Positions 35,284 to 43,953 of a stretch of DNA of 64,000 bases are shown here, one piece after another. Source of the stretch: JAEUNX01 sp034004685. Lineage in GTDB: Bacteria > Pseudomonadota > Gammaproteobacteria > Burkholderiales > Rhodocyclaceae. The stretch covers positions 1 to 64,000 of the forward strand of contig JAVEWG010000018.1 in assembly GCA_034004685.1 (NCBI GenBank), given 5' to 3'. The notes below the pieces were generated by a model. That model was not told where the DNA came from and searched no databases. It saw only the letters and a list, made by a program, of their open reading frames with translations. Within the stretch, counting starts at the first letter, position 1; every line of letters starts with the position of its first letter. The translations under genes were made by a program, and so were the position numbers.

Positions 35284-36090
35284 TCAGCCAAAGACGCTGT
35301 GGAGCATCTTCAGACTGAGGGCCACCAGCACCGCGGCAAAGACTTTCTTGAGGGTGGCCACCGGAAGCCGGTGGGCCAGCCTGGCCCCCAGGGGGGCAGT
35401 GAAGGTGCTCACCAGGGCGATCAGCACCAGGGCCGGCAGGTGGATGTAGCCCAGGGTCAGGGCCGGCAAGCCGGTGATCCCCCAGCCGTTCACCAGGTAA
35501 CCCAGGGTGCCGGCGACGGCGATGGGCAGGCCGATGGCCGCCGAAGTGCCGATGGCCTGATGGACCGCCACGTTGCACCAGGTCAGGAAGGGCACCGATA
35601 GCGACCCCCCGCCGATGGCCACCAGGGCCGACACCCCGCCGATCCCCAGCCCAACCCCCGCCATGCCTGGAGCATCCGGCAACTGCCGACTGGGCTTGGG
35701 CTTGATGTTAAGGACCATCTGGAGAGACACGTAGCCCATGAAACAGGCGAAGAAGATGGCCAGGGGCTGGGTGGCCACCCGGGACGCAACGAAGGTTCCC
35801 AGAAAGGTCCCGGCCAGCACCCCCGGCGTGATCTTCCAGACCACCGGCCAGAGCACTGCCCCATGGCCGTGGTGGGCTCGCAGGCTGGCGATGGAGGTGA
35901 GCACGATGGCCGCCATGGAAGTCCCCAGGGCCATGTGCACCAGATGTTCCCTGGGAAAGCCCTGGGCCACGAACAGGGCGGTGAGCATGGGCACCATGAT
36001 CCCGCCGCCCCCCACCCCCAGCAACCCCGCGAAAAAGCCCACGAAGGCCCCCAGGACCAGATAGGCCAGCCACCATTCACTCCAGTTCAT
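35284..36090 (-). CDS. TauE/SafE-family sulfite/anion permease
   Basis: About 268 residues from the ATG at 36090 (a GTG at 36096 is possible) with eight predicted membrane helices. The two family repeats are visible as 'GGGGIMVPMLTALFVAQGF' near the N-terminus and 'ALVAIGGGSLSVPFL' after the middle. The family moves sulfite, sulfoacetate or other organosulfur anions. The start overlaps the stop of the EVE-domain gene by 14 bases, so the two are probably co-translated. Confidence 0.88.
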   Translation of the reverse strand: MNWSEWWLAYLVLGAFVGFFAGLLGVGGGGIMVPMLTALFVAQGFPREHLVHMALGTSMAAIVLTSIASLRAHHGHGAVLWPVVWKITPGVLAGTFLGTFVASRVATQPLAIFFACFMGYVSLQMVLNIKPKPSRQLPDAPGMAGVGLGIGGVSALVAIGGGSLSVPFLTWCNVAVHQAIGTSAAIGLPIAVAGTLGYLVNGWGITGLPALTLGYIHLPALVLIALVSTFTAPLGARLAHRLPVATLKKVFAAVLVALSLKMLHSVFG

Positions 36091-36559
36091 GCGCACTCAG
36101 CCCCAACAGGTTTTCAGTGATGAAGGCCCACTCGGCCGGATCCACCGGGGTGATGGAAAGCCGGTTGCCCCGGGCCAGGACGCGCATATTGGCCAGTTCG
36201 GGATGGGCGCGCAATTCCGCCAACCCCAGCAACCGGGTCTTGGCCCCATAGGCCACGTCCACATGAACCCAGCGGGGATTCTCCGGGTGGGACTTGGGGT
36301 CGAAATAGGGGCTGGCGGGGTCGAATTGGGTGGCGTCCGGATAGGCCCCGCTGACCACCCGGGCGATCCCGGCAATGCCCGGCTCGGCGCAACCGGAATG
36401 GTAGAACAACACCCTGTCCCCCACCGCCATCTGGTCCCGCATGAAATTGCGGGCCTGATAGTTGCGCACCCCGTACCAAGGCACGGTGCGATCCGGCCGG
36501 GCGGCCAGGTCATCGATGGAGCAGTCCTCCGGTTCCGATTTCATCAGCCAGTAGCGCAT
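36077..36559 (-). CDS. EVE-domain (ASCH/PUA-like) protein, 5' end at the island junction
   Basis: About 160 residues. The chain 'MRYWLMKSEPED...VPWYGVRNYQARNFMRD...VLFYHSGCAEPGIAGIARV' is the EVE fold, which binds modified bases in RNA or DNA. Its first 22 coding bases are the left att copy of the genomic island (36537-36558). The base before the core (36559) comes from the island and makes the start codon ATG. At the right junction the same core is preceded by T, so the original start was probably TTG with a G-rich ribosome site. Everything upstream of codon 1, including any native promoter, now belongs to the island. Confidence 0.9.
   Translation of the reverse strand: MRYWLMKSEPEDCSIDDLAARPDRTVPWYGVRNYQARNFMRDQMAVGDRVLFYHSGCAEPGIAGIARVVSGAYPDATQFDPASPYFDPKSHPENPRWVHVDVAYGAKTRLLGLAELRAHPELANMRVLARGNRLSITPVDPAEWAFITENLLGLSAHELE
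36537..36558. repeat. Left attachment site (attL core)
   Basis: This 22-bp core is identical to 56176-56197 and lies within the first codons of the EVE gene. Host sequence continues to its left and island sequence to its right. Confidence 0.9.
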
Positions 36560-36657
36560 ATCATGTCCCATGCCATCCGAAAGAGTCCGTTAATCCTTGT
36601 TTTTGCGTAGGAAATTTTTCGGCTTGGTCTTGTTGCGTCCCACGTGATTTCACAGAA

Positions 36658-36690
36658 TCCCACCCAAAGTCCCACCCAGAATCCCACCCA
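36658..36690 (+). repeat. Left arm-type repeats (three TCCCACCCA units)
   Basis: TCCCACCCA occurs at 36658, 36670 and 36682, a strict 12-base period, just before the integrase start. The same unit with the same period is at 56064 and 56076, near the other end. This is how integrase arm-binding sites are laid out. The nearness to the integrase start also suggests autoregulation. Confidence 0.75.
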
Positions 36691-36701
36691 AGGAGTATGC
36701 C

Positions 36702-38051
36702 ATGGCAAAGCTTTCGACAGCCGGCTGCGAATCTGCCAAACCTGACAAGGAACGGGATCGTTTCCTCGGAGACGGCGAAGGACTGTTTCTCCGAATCCGC
36801 CCCAATGGCACCAAGACCTGGCTGGTCGAGTACGAGTTCAATGGCCGGCGCACGAAATACACCGTTGGGGTCTATCAGCGCGAGGCAGCCCAAGGCGACA
36901 GCATCTCCGACTGGCTGCGATTCGGCCGCCTGTCGCTGCACCAGGCGCGTGCCGTTGCCGGGAACTGGAAGGACGCCCGCCGAGCCGGCCACGACCCGGT
37001 GGCTGAGTGGGAAGGCGAGCTTGCCCGCGAGCGGGAAGCAGAAGCCGCAGCGAAAGCTGCCAAGGAGGCGGAGTCGGCGCGCCCGACCGTCAATCAGGCG
37101 ATTGAAACCTTCATGGCGCGGCACATGGCCGGCAAGAAGAGCGCTTCAGCCATCCGCTACCGCCTCGACAGACTCGCCGAGCACTTGGGCGAGCAAAAAA
37201 TCGACGAGGTGACACGCAAGGAGTTCATCACCGCCCTCGACAAGATTGCCGATGGGCAGCGCGAAGGGAAAACCGCCAAGCAGCTGGCCGGCGAAGTCCT
37301 GGTTCAGGCCAAGCGCTTGTGGCGCTTCGCCGAAGCGCGCGAATGGGTCGCGGTCTCGTGTATCGAGAGGCTTACCCGCAAGGACTTCGACGCCCGCCCG
37401 GTGAAGCGGGAAGTCACCCTGCGGCTCGACGAACTGGCCGAGATCTGGCGTGCGCTGGATGACCCGGAGCGCTGCAAATCCGATCCGGTGACCATCGCGG
37501 CCATTAAGTTGCTGATCCTCACAGGCCAGCGGGAGCGCGAGGTCACCGATGCCGTTTGGGCCGAGTTCGACCTCGACGGCGGACTGTGGAAAATTCCGGC
37601 CGCCCGCACCAAGAAGGATCGTGCCCACCTCGTTCATCTGGCGCCTCTGGCGGTCGCCATTCTCAAGGAGCTGAAGAAGCTCACGGGCGCCAGCGGACAC
37701 GTATTCGCGTCGCCTCTTCGGCCAGGGCAGGCGATCTATGGCCGGTCGGTCAACAACGCGCTGCTGACGCTGTTCAAGCGCGAGGCGCTGCCCGGCGTCA
37801 CGCCATGCGTGGTCCATGACTTCCGCCGCACCCTGATTACCCGCCTTCCGGACCTGGGGTTTGAACCGTTCATCGGCCACAAGATCGCCAACCACGTGCT
37901 TCCCGGTGTGCTGGCGCACTACAACCACAACGCCTACGAGGCACAGCGCGAAGCCGCCTTGCGGGCATGGGCCGAACGGGTCGAGGCATTGGCCAAAGGC
38001 AAGAACGTCGTGCAGTTTCAGCGCACAGCGCAGGCCTACCGCCCCAGGTAA
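36702..38051 (+). CDS. int: Tyrosine-recombinase integrase (DUF4102 type)
   Basis: 449 residues. The N-terminal arm-binding domain has 'KPDKERDRFLGDGEGLFLRIRPNG' (about 14-37), then a core-binding SAM-like domain (about 105-200) and the catalytic domain. The full catalytic set is visible: R277 in TGQRERE, H372 and R375 in HDFRRT, H393 in GHK, and nucleophile Y407 in AHYNH. It starts 12 bases after the third arm repeat. It is intact and probably responsible for the insertion in the EVE gene; relatives usually use tRNA genes, so the target is unusual. Confidence 0.95.
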   Translation: MAKLSTAGCESAKPDKERDRFLGDGEGLFLRIRPNGTKTWLVEYEFNGRRTKYTVGVYQREAAQGDSISDWLRFGRLSLHQARAVAGNWKDARRAGHDPVAEWEGELAREREAEAAAKAAKEAESARPTVNQAIETFMARHMAGKKSASAIRYRLDRLAEHLGEQKIDEVTRKEFITALDKIADGQREGKTAKQLAGEVLVQAKRLWRFAEAREWVAVSCIERLTRKDFDARPVKREVTLRLDELAEIWRALDDPERCKSDPVTIAAIKLLILTGQREREVTDAVWAEFDLDGGLWKIPAARTKKDRAHLVHLAPLAVAILKELKKLTGASGHVFASPLRPGQAIYGRSVNNALLTLFKREALPGVTPCVVHDFRRTLITRLPDLGFEPFIGHKIANHVLPGVLAHYNHNAYEAQREAALRAWAERVEALAKGKNVVQFQRTAQAYRPR

Positions 38052-39031
38052 ATCGCCGTCACCGCTTCGCGCTCGTGGCCGAGCTCGCGGGAAATTTCCA
38101 GGCGGGCAGCCCGATCCGCGGCCTTCTGCTCGGGGGTCAGCTGGCGACTGGTGGGCCCACCCTGGGCCGGGCAGCGCCAGCCGGTGAGTTCCAGATAGCG
38201 GGCCTGGGCATAGGAATGGCGCAGCCCATGCACGCCGTGGATGCCGGCGCGGCTGCACTGGTGCTTGAAGCGGTCCAACTGGGCCTTGTAGGTCATCCCA
38301 CCGGGGATGAGGCTCCCCTTTCCGCACTTGTCCCGCACCGCATCGAGCAGTGCCCGTTGCCCGGCGGTGCGGATAGGGATTTCCCGCTCCTTGCCGCCCT
38401 TGCACCATGACGCCTTCAACACCAGGATGTCGCCCCGATCCGCAAAGCTGGCGTTGAACTTGATCGACTCCGCCCGGCGCAGGCCGAACGCGGCCTGCAA
38501 TTCCAGCGACAGGCGGGAATTCGTGTCGGTGATCAGTTCCAGTTGCGCTTCCTGCAGCGTTACGGCCTTGCTGACATTGGTCACGAAGCGCCGGTCGGCG
38601 ATGCCGTAGGCGTCGTTGCTGCGGGCGACGATATTGGCCTTGCCGAGCTTTTCCGCCCACCAGCGCAGGTGCGCCATACGATTCTTGATCGTCCCCGCCG
38701 AGAGCTTCTCTCCGGACCAGCGATTCACCAGTGCCTCGACGTGCTTGGGTTTGAGCCCCTGGGCGGAGAGATTGCGGAACCCTAATTCGTGGAGCTGGGT
38801 CGCCACTAGGGCAAGGGTCCGTTCGCGCTCTGACTGGGTGGCGAAGGAGCCGTCGCGGTTGCGGTGGCAAAGCTGCTTGAGCTGATAGTTGAGGTCGCGC
38901 ATGGCGTCTCCCGAGAAGTCAAAGTCGTCGGCGGAATCATTGGATTCCTGGGGTTCCCGCCATCCGAGCTGCTCTTCCAACTTGCGCCAGACGCTGTCCG
39001 GCACGACGGGGCTGGGGGTCTTGGTGGGCAT
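38036..39031 (-). CDS. Second tyrosine recombinase (Integrase_1-like)
   Basis: 331 residues, overlapping the tail of the main integrase by 16 bases on the opposite strand. The N-terminal SAM-like half (about 40-140) is followed by a catalytic half with arginine in 'FGLRRAESIKF', 'HGLRHSYAQ' (His and Arg), 'ELGHEREAV' and a tyrosine four residues from the end in 'AIYLGR'. Proteins of this type are found on integrative elements in proteobacteria; their substrate is usually unclear. It could process the island, act on another site or be an accessory resolvase. Confidence 0.88.
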   Translation of the reverse strand: MPTKTPSPVVPDSVWRKLEEQLGWREPQESNDSADDFDFSGDAMRDLNYQLKQLCHRNRDGSFATQSERERTLALVATQLHELGFRNLSAQGLKPKHVEALVNRWSGEKLSAGTIKNRMAHLRWWAEKLGKANIVARSNDAYGIADRRFVTNVSKAVTLQEAQLELITDTNSRLSLELQAAFGLRRAESIKFNASFADRGDILVLKASWCKGGKEREIPIRTAGQRALLDAVRDKCGKGSLIPGGMTYKAQLDRFKHQCSRAGIHGVHGLRHSYAQARYLELTGWRCPAQGGPTSRQLTPEQKAADRAARLEISRELGHEREAVTAIYLGR

Positions 39032-39990
39032 GGCATTTCCTTTCGTTCAGGGCGGTTACGGCAGTCGGTGTTCGGTTGTCCGGTAAGTGTTTCTGCTCGA
39101 CCTGCTGGCCGTAGCCGGGCAGGTGGAAGACTGCTGAGCACGGGGCACCACCCCCGTTTGGTGCAGGTTTTTGCTGCTTGCCGGCGCTGCACGCGCTATG
39201 GCATCCCGGCGCCGTTCCGGTGGGAACGGGAGGCCGGGAGGACCATTCACCCAGGGTCCAAGGAGCGCTGATCAGGCGCGAACACGATCCGTCCGGGGAT
39301 CAGCCGGCAACGGCAGTCGGGCTGCGGTTGCATTCGGGAAAAGGAGGTTCGGGACCTCGGGCATGGGGTTCTGGACCCCATCACGTGGCGCTGTCACGCA
39401 CCGCCATCACGTTCTTACCGCTCCGCCCGCCGCGGAAAGCCGCATGCCTCCAGGGCTTGCGGAACCGGGGGGCGGTGGTAGGCGCGTCGTCACTAGCCGC
39501 GCTGCCGCTAGTGACGACGCGCACCCCGCTCAAGGCGACGGCCGATGCCGGGCTCGGGGGGCAGAACGCCCCGAAGATAGGCTGGTGCGCAGAGCACCAG
39601 CGGTCGAGCACGAAGACAAGGGCGGGCACCCTGGTCAAGCCAGGAGCCGCGCCCTTATCCACTACAAAACATCCCGGACGCCGAACGTCCGTACCACCTG
39701 GCGCTCATGGCGCCTCGGTGAAAAGCCACCGCTCGAAGGGCTTGCGTTTCCGTGCGCGATGCACGCGGGCCGCTAGCTGGACCGGGTTAATGCCATTGCA
39801 GTGTGGCGCCGGAAACGTGCCCCGGCAATCCCCAAGCGGCTGTTTGGCACGACGACCCCTCGCAAGCGCCTGGAATTGCCGGCGGCTTGCCATGGCATTG
39901 TTTCGTCTCGATTTCCGAAGGGTGGCGCGGGGTTGCAACGCGCCGCGGGTGCGCGACGCTGGACAGCGTATTCGTCATGAGGGAACCACT
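39032..39990. other. 959-bp stretch with no credible gene
   Basis: Frames are open here only because of high GC; their translations are low-complexity Arg/Pro/Gly strings without domains or ribosome sites. The clear structural feature is the long hairpin at 39482-39522. The length and position between the recombinase and two small genes suggest a structured non-coding or transfer/replication-related region, but nothing proves it. Confidence 0.5.
39482..39522. other. Strong 16-bp inverted repeat (hairpin)
   Basis: GCGCGTCGTCACTAGC and its exact complement at 39507-39522 are separated by 9 bases (CGCGCTGCC). The stem is perfect and very stable. There is no T-tract on either strand, so it is not a standard terminator. 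A protein-binding site, an RNA stem or a recombination/origin element would fit. Confidence 0.7.
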
Positions 39991-40503
39991 ATGGCAACGC
40001 TACAGGCTTTCCATGGGCGCATCATCGAGTTGCGCCGTCACACCAACGTTCATCGCTACGGATATCGTCCGCTCGGTCCCGCCGACCGCTACGAGCTGTG
40101 GATCAAGCCGCCAGCGGGGGGCGAACGGAAGTTCACGGTCAACACCCGGACGATGCCGGCCCGACGTGGTCACGCGGTCAGTCTGATTGTCACGGCGGGC
40201 AAGGTGCCCCGGGTGCTGGGACTCGCCAACTGGACCACGGCCGATGGGGTCAACTACGCCCGCACCGAAGCGCCGCCGTTGCTGCGTGTCCATGATTTCC
40301 CGGCACTGGCGGTCATCTTCCTGATGATGGCAATCATCTGGGGCGACCCTGGCATGGTGTTGTTCGTGCTGGTGGCGGTAGCCTACGGGCTGATCGCCAG
40401 CGCCGGACGCGCCGTGATCCGGAGCCGGCGAGGGCGGGAACTGGATTTGGCTATCGATGCCGAGGCGGCGCGTCTGGGCCGACGGCGAGTGGTGATGTCA
40501 TGA
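39991..40503 (+). CDS. Membrane protein of unknown function
   Basis: 170 residues from the ATG at 39991. A soluble N-terminal half (about 1-105, with 'RYELWIKPPAGGERKFTVNTRTMPARRGH' resembling a small beta-domain) is followed by one or two close membrane helices (about 107-142, 'PALAVIFLMMAIIWGD...VLFVLVAVAYGLIA') and a basic tail. I recognise no family. It overlaps the next gene by four bases. Its place just after the integrase module suggests an element-encoded accessory function. Confidence 0.6.
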   Translation: MATLQAFHGRIIELRRHTNVHRYGYRPLGPADRYELWIKPPAGGERKFTVNTRTMPARRGHAVSLIVTAGKVPRVLGLANWTTADGVNYARTEAPPLLRVHDFPALAVIFLMMAIIWGDPGMVLFVLVAVAYGLIASAGRAVIRSRRGRELDLAIDAEAARLGRRRVVMS

Positions 40504-40748
40504 CCCTCCGCTTTGGCAACTCCATCCGGCTGGCATCGAATGACCGCCGACGCCTGCAGTTGCTGCTCGAGCGCGACCCCGGTGAGATCGAGTCATTTGA
40601 CCAACTGCAGGCCGTGATGCAATGGCACCGCCAGCGGGTACAGGGGGTCTCGCGGGACGCCGAATTCCTGCGCTGGCTGATGGATCGGGAGTGGAACCGG
40701 CTGGCAGCGGGGAGTGGCTACCGGACCCGCTCGGAGCCCGGTAGGTAG
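40500..40748 (+). CDS. Small protein of unknown function
   Basis: 82 residues, soluble and charged, starting in an ATGA overlap with the preceding membrane protein. It is predicted helical ('RRRLQLLLERDPGEIESFDQLQAVMQWHRQRV'). It matches no family I know. The coupling to the membrane protein suggests the two act together. It ends 234 bases before the defence operon. Confidence 0.55.
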   Translation: MTLRFGNSIRLASNDRRRLQLLLERDPGEIESFDQLQAVMQWHRQRVQGVSRDAEFLRWLMDREWNRLAAGSGYRTRSEPGR

Positions 40749-40981
40749 CCAGGGGAATCTGCGGCAACCATTCCGGTGACCGGTCAAAGTGACCCCGATG
40801 CAGCACGCTCGCTCCCTGAATGGGGGTGGGAATGTGCTCTCGCGACGTAGCCACCTCTCTCTCCCGGCTTGCGCGATAAACCCATGGCCCCGGAAAATCC
40901 TTGTCATTTCAGCCACATGTCATTGCTGCCTTGAAAATTTTGCACTATCCTGTCGCTGTTTATCCTGGATTGGCCATTCCT

Positions 40982-41209
40982 ATGCCCGCCAAAATTATCG
41001 AAGGCGAAATCCTCACCATCAAGCAGGTCGCCGACTACCTGAAGGTCACCGAGCGGACGATCTACAGGCTGGCGGCAGCCAAGAAGATTCCGGCTTTCAA
41101 GGTCGGCGGGACGTGGCGGTTCTCGCGTGCGGATATCGACACATGGATCAAGCTGCAATCAATGGAGGCGCTTGAATCCGGCCAATCGAACCAAGGGGAG
41201 CGAAAGTAA
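40982..41209 (+). CDS. Small excisionase-type helix-turn-helix protein
   Basis: 75 residues from the ATG at 40982; longer frames upstream need a TTG and add a non-conserved lead. 'EILTIKQVADYLKVTERTIYRLAAAKKIPAFKVGGTWRF' is a textbook HTH_17 (MerR/excisionase) domain filling residues 9-60. It is the first gene of the defence operon and its stop overlaps the start of the DUF499 ATPase (TAATG). It may autoregulate the operon or serve as the island's excisionase; the tight coupling to the defence genes favours the former. Confidence 0.85.
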   Translation: MPAKIIEGEILTIKQVADYLKVTERTIYRLAAAKKIPAFKVGGTWRFSRADIDTWIKLQSMEALESGQSNQGERK

Positions 41210-43953
41210 TGCTTGGACTGACTCTACGAGAAGAGTTTCGGGGCAAACGCCTCAAAGGGACAGCCATTGAGCTCTCCAACGACACGAACACCGGCGCCAC
41301 ACAGATCGCGGCGAAGGAATTCCTGGAGATTACGTATCCGACCCACGATCTGCTGAAAGGGATCGAGGCGGTGGGGCCGAACCAAGGGCGCCCGGTGGTG
41401 GTGATCGGTGAGCGGGGCCTCGGCAAATCTCACTTGATGGCCGCGCTGTACCACGCGGTAAACGACGCAACATCGACCGGTGCGTGGCTGAATTCGTGGG
41501 CCACCACCTTGAGTGATCCGCAGATCGGCAAGATCGGGCTGCGCGACGGAATGCAGGTGATCGGCGAGAGCCTCCATCGCCAGCGCTACAAGTTCCTGTG
41601 GGACTTGCTGTTCGAGCGGCACCCCCACGGCACCTACATCAAGGGCAAGTGGGAAGGCATGGGTGCCGGCAAGACCGACATCCCGTCCGACAAGCTGATC
41701 CTCGAGCTGTTGCAGCACACGCCTACGATGCTGCTGCTGGATGAATTCCAGACCTGGTACGACGGCCTGACCAACACCAAGCAATACCCGTGGAAGAACT
41801 GGGCGTTCAATTTCATCCAGATCCTCTCCGAGATCGCCAAGGAGCGGCCAGAGTTGCTGGTACTGGTGATTTCGGTTCGCAACGGCGGTAGCGACGCCTA
41901 CCAGCAGGTGCATCGCGTCAATCCAGTAGCCATCGACTTCATGGCAGGTGGTAACCCGGAGCGAGTACAGCAGGATCGCCGCCGGATGCTGCTGCATCGC
42001 TTGTTCACCAACCGCTTGCAGATTACCAAGCCTCAGATCGCTTCCCTCGTCGAGACTCACGTCGGTGACTACTTACGGTTGATGGAAGTACCTGCCGCTG
42101 AGCACGAGCGCAAGCGCAAGGAGTTCTTGGTCTCTTGGCCGTTTGCTCCACACCTGCTGCGCCTGCTTGAAGAGCAGGTGCTGATTGCGACCGACGCTCA
42201 GGAAACGCGCGACATGATTCGCATCCTGGCCAACCTCTACAAGAGTCGTGGTGAGGCGGCCCCGGTCCTCACGGCTGCTGATTTCCGGCTGGATGACGAC
42301 GCTTCAGGCATTGGTGCGCTACTGGATTCGGTGTCAAACGAGCATCACCGCACTCTGCGTGCGAAGGCCCAGCAGAACATCATCTCGGTCACCGAAGCGG
42401 TGGCCGACCACGCCAGTCTTACCCCGCACCTGCAGGAGATCGTGGGTGCGTTGTGGCTGCGATCTATTGCCGTCGGCAATCTCGCCGGCGCCGAGCCCGC
42501 GACGCTGCAGGTCGACATCACGCGCAGCAAGGCCGTCGATGACAACGCATTCCAGGTCGAATTGGCGACCATCGTCGAAAACAGCTTCAACATCCACCAG
42601 GATGGCCCCCGTCTGGTTTTCCGCGAGGAGGAGAACCCGCGTGCCAAGCTGATGGCCTGCGCGCGCAACGACAAGCTCTTCACCGATGGCTCGGATCAAG
42701 CGCAACTGGCCAAGCAGGTTCGCTACGTTATCGGCGGCACCGACGAGGTGGCCAAGACCTTCCGCGTCATTGCGCTGCCGAAGTCCTGGCAGACCGACCC
42801 CTGGACAACGCTGGACGAAGCCGAGCAACCCGAGCGCTGGGATGACCGACTGCCCATCCTGGTGCTGCCGGAAGAGCCGGACAACATCGACCAGCGCCTT
42901 GGCCGCTGGCTCAAAGACCACCTGCAGAAGCGCCGCAACACTATTCGCTTCCTGTTGCCGCGATCCGGCTCGTCGAATGCGTTCCAGGACCGCGATCTGC
43001 TGATCTTGGCCCGCGCGGAGATGAAGGCGCAGGAATGGAGCGGCCAGAACCCCGAGTACAAGAAGCTGCACACCGAGTACCAGGGGGCGCTACGCGACAT
43101 CCTGAAAAAGCGCTTCGACCGTTTTGCCGTCCTGCATCGCTGGAATTTCGCCGACCCGAATCAATGCCTGTTCAGCGTCGAGAGCCTGAAAAAACAAGGT
43201 GCGCAAATCCCCGAGGGCATCGAAGAAGCGCTGACCAACGACCTGTTCGTGCCGGAGGACTTTGAAGACCTCGTGCTCGAGGCCGCCGCCGACAACTCGG
43301 CGGTCGGCAAGCTGCTGCGCGAGCTACAAGAGCCGCGACCGGCGGGCCAGGACTGCATCCCCTGGCTGGGCGAAACGGCGATGAAGGAGCGCGTCCTGCG
43401 CCTGTGCGCGCGAGGCAAGATCGCCATCAATCTGCGCGGCCTTGAGTACTTGCAGACGCATCCCGGCGACGATGAGGAAGCGGCGTGGAAACGCCTGCGT
43501 CCGAAGCTCTCCTACACCGGTCGCCAGCTCGACGAGGTGTTTCTGATGGAGCCCTCGGCGGTGCCGACCACTGGCGGGATAACACCGCCTGCACCTCAAC
43601 CGCCCGCGGGGGGGGACGGTGGTGGTTTGTTTGGCGGTGGCACGACGCAACCGCAGCCCTCCTCGGGCGGCGACCCCTCAACCGGAGGCGGCGCGCCACC
43701 TGCTGGTGGCGGGATCTTTGGTGGCGGCTCGACCGGCGCTGGCGGCAAGCCTCGCATCCCTCTGAGTAATCCACCCACCTCGCCGCTGAATCTGATCGGC
43801 AAGCTCGAAGGCTGGGGCATCGGCCCCGCCACACAGGTCGCCGAAGTCTCGATCAAGGTGTCTGCCGCCAACGGTGCCCAGCTCAAGGAACTGCTCAAGA
43901 AACTGCCCGATGGCATGACCTTCGAGCTGAGCCTTGAGAAGGAGGACAACTGA
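41209..43953 (+). CDS. DUF499-family ATPase (BrxC/PglY-like)
   Basis: 914 residues. The P-loop 'GERGLGKSH' lies near residues 67-75 and a Walker B 'MLLLDEFQ' near 174-181, as in the AAA+ DUF499 family that includes BREX BrxC/PglY-type proteins. The central region is long and helical. Residues about 790-846 are a low-complexity Gly/Pro linker containing 'LFGGG' and 'IFGGG' units, followed by a compact C-terminal domain (about 860-914). It is directly coupled to the PglZ gene (TGATG). It probably provides the ATP-driven DNA-engaging function of the system. BREX homology is by family, not by a matched operon type. Confidence 0.85.
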   Translation: MLGLTLREEFRGKRLKGTAIELSNDTNTGATQIAAKEFLEITYPTHDLLKGIEAVGPNQGRPVVVIGERGLGKSHLMAALYHAVNDATSTGAWLNSWATTLSDPQIGKIGLRDGMQVIGESLHRQRYKFLWDLLFERHPHGTYIKGKWEGMGAGKTDIPSDKLILELLQHTPTMLLLDEFQTWYDGLTNTKQYPWKNWAFNFIQILSEIAKERPELLVLVISVRNGGSDAYQQVHRVNPVAIDFMAGGNPERVQQDRRRMLLHRLFTNRLQITKPQIASLVETHVGDYLRLMEVPAAEHERKRKEFLVSWPFAPHLLRLLEEQVLIATDAQETRDMIRILANLYKSRGEAAPVLTAADFRLDDDASGIGALLDSVSNEHHRTLRAKAQQNIISVTEAVADHASLTPHLQEIVGALWLRSIAVGNLAGAEPATLQVDITRSKAVDDNAFQVELATIVENSFNIHQDGPRLVFREEENPRAKLMACARNDKLFTDGSDQAQLAKQVRYVIGGTDEVAKTFRVIALPKSWQTDPWTTLDEAEQPERWDDRLPILVLPEEPDNIDQRLGRWLKDHLQKRRNTIRFLLPRSGSSNAFQDRDLLILARAEMKAQEWSGQNPEYKKLHTEYQGALRDILKKRFDRFAVLHRWNFADPNQCLFSVESLKKQGAQIPEGIEEALTNDLFVPEDFEDLVLEAAADNSAVGKLLRELQEPRPAGQDCIPWLGETAMKERVLRLCARGKIAINLRGLEYLQTHPGDDEEAAWKRLRPKLSYTGRQLDEVFLMEPSAVPTTGGITPPAPQPPAGGDGGGLFGGGTTQPQPSSGGDPSTGGGAPPAGGGIFGGGSTGAGGKPRIPLSNPPTSPLNLIGKLEGWGIGPATQVAEVSIKVSAANGAQLKELLKKLPDGMTFELSLEKEDN

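Noticed and set aside
39178..39990. N-terminal extension of the 170-residue membrane protein, giving a 441-residue protein
   Set aside because: The added part is low-complexity Arg/Pro/Gly sequence with no ribosome site, and it crosses the 16-bp hairpin. The ATG at 39991 is the likelier start.
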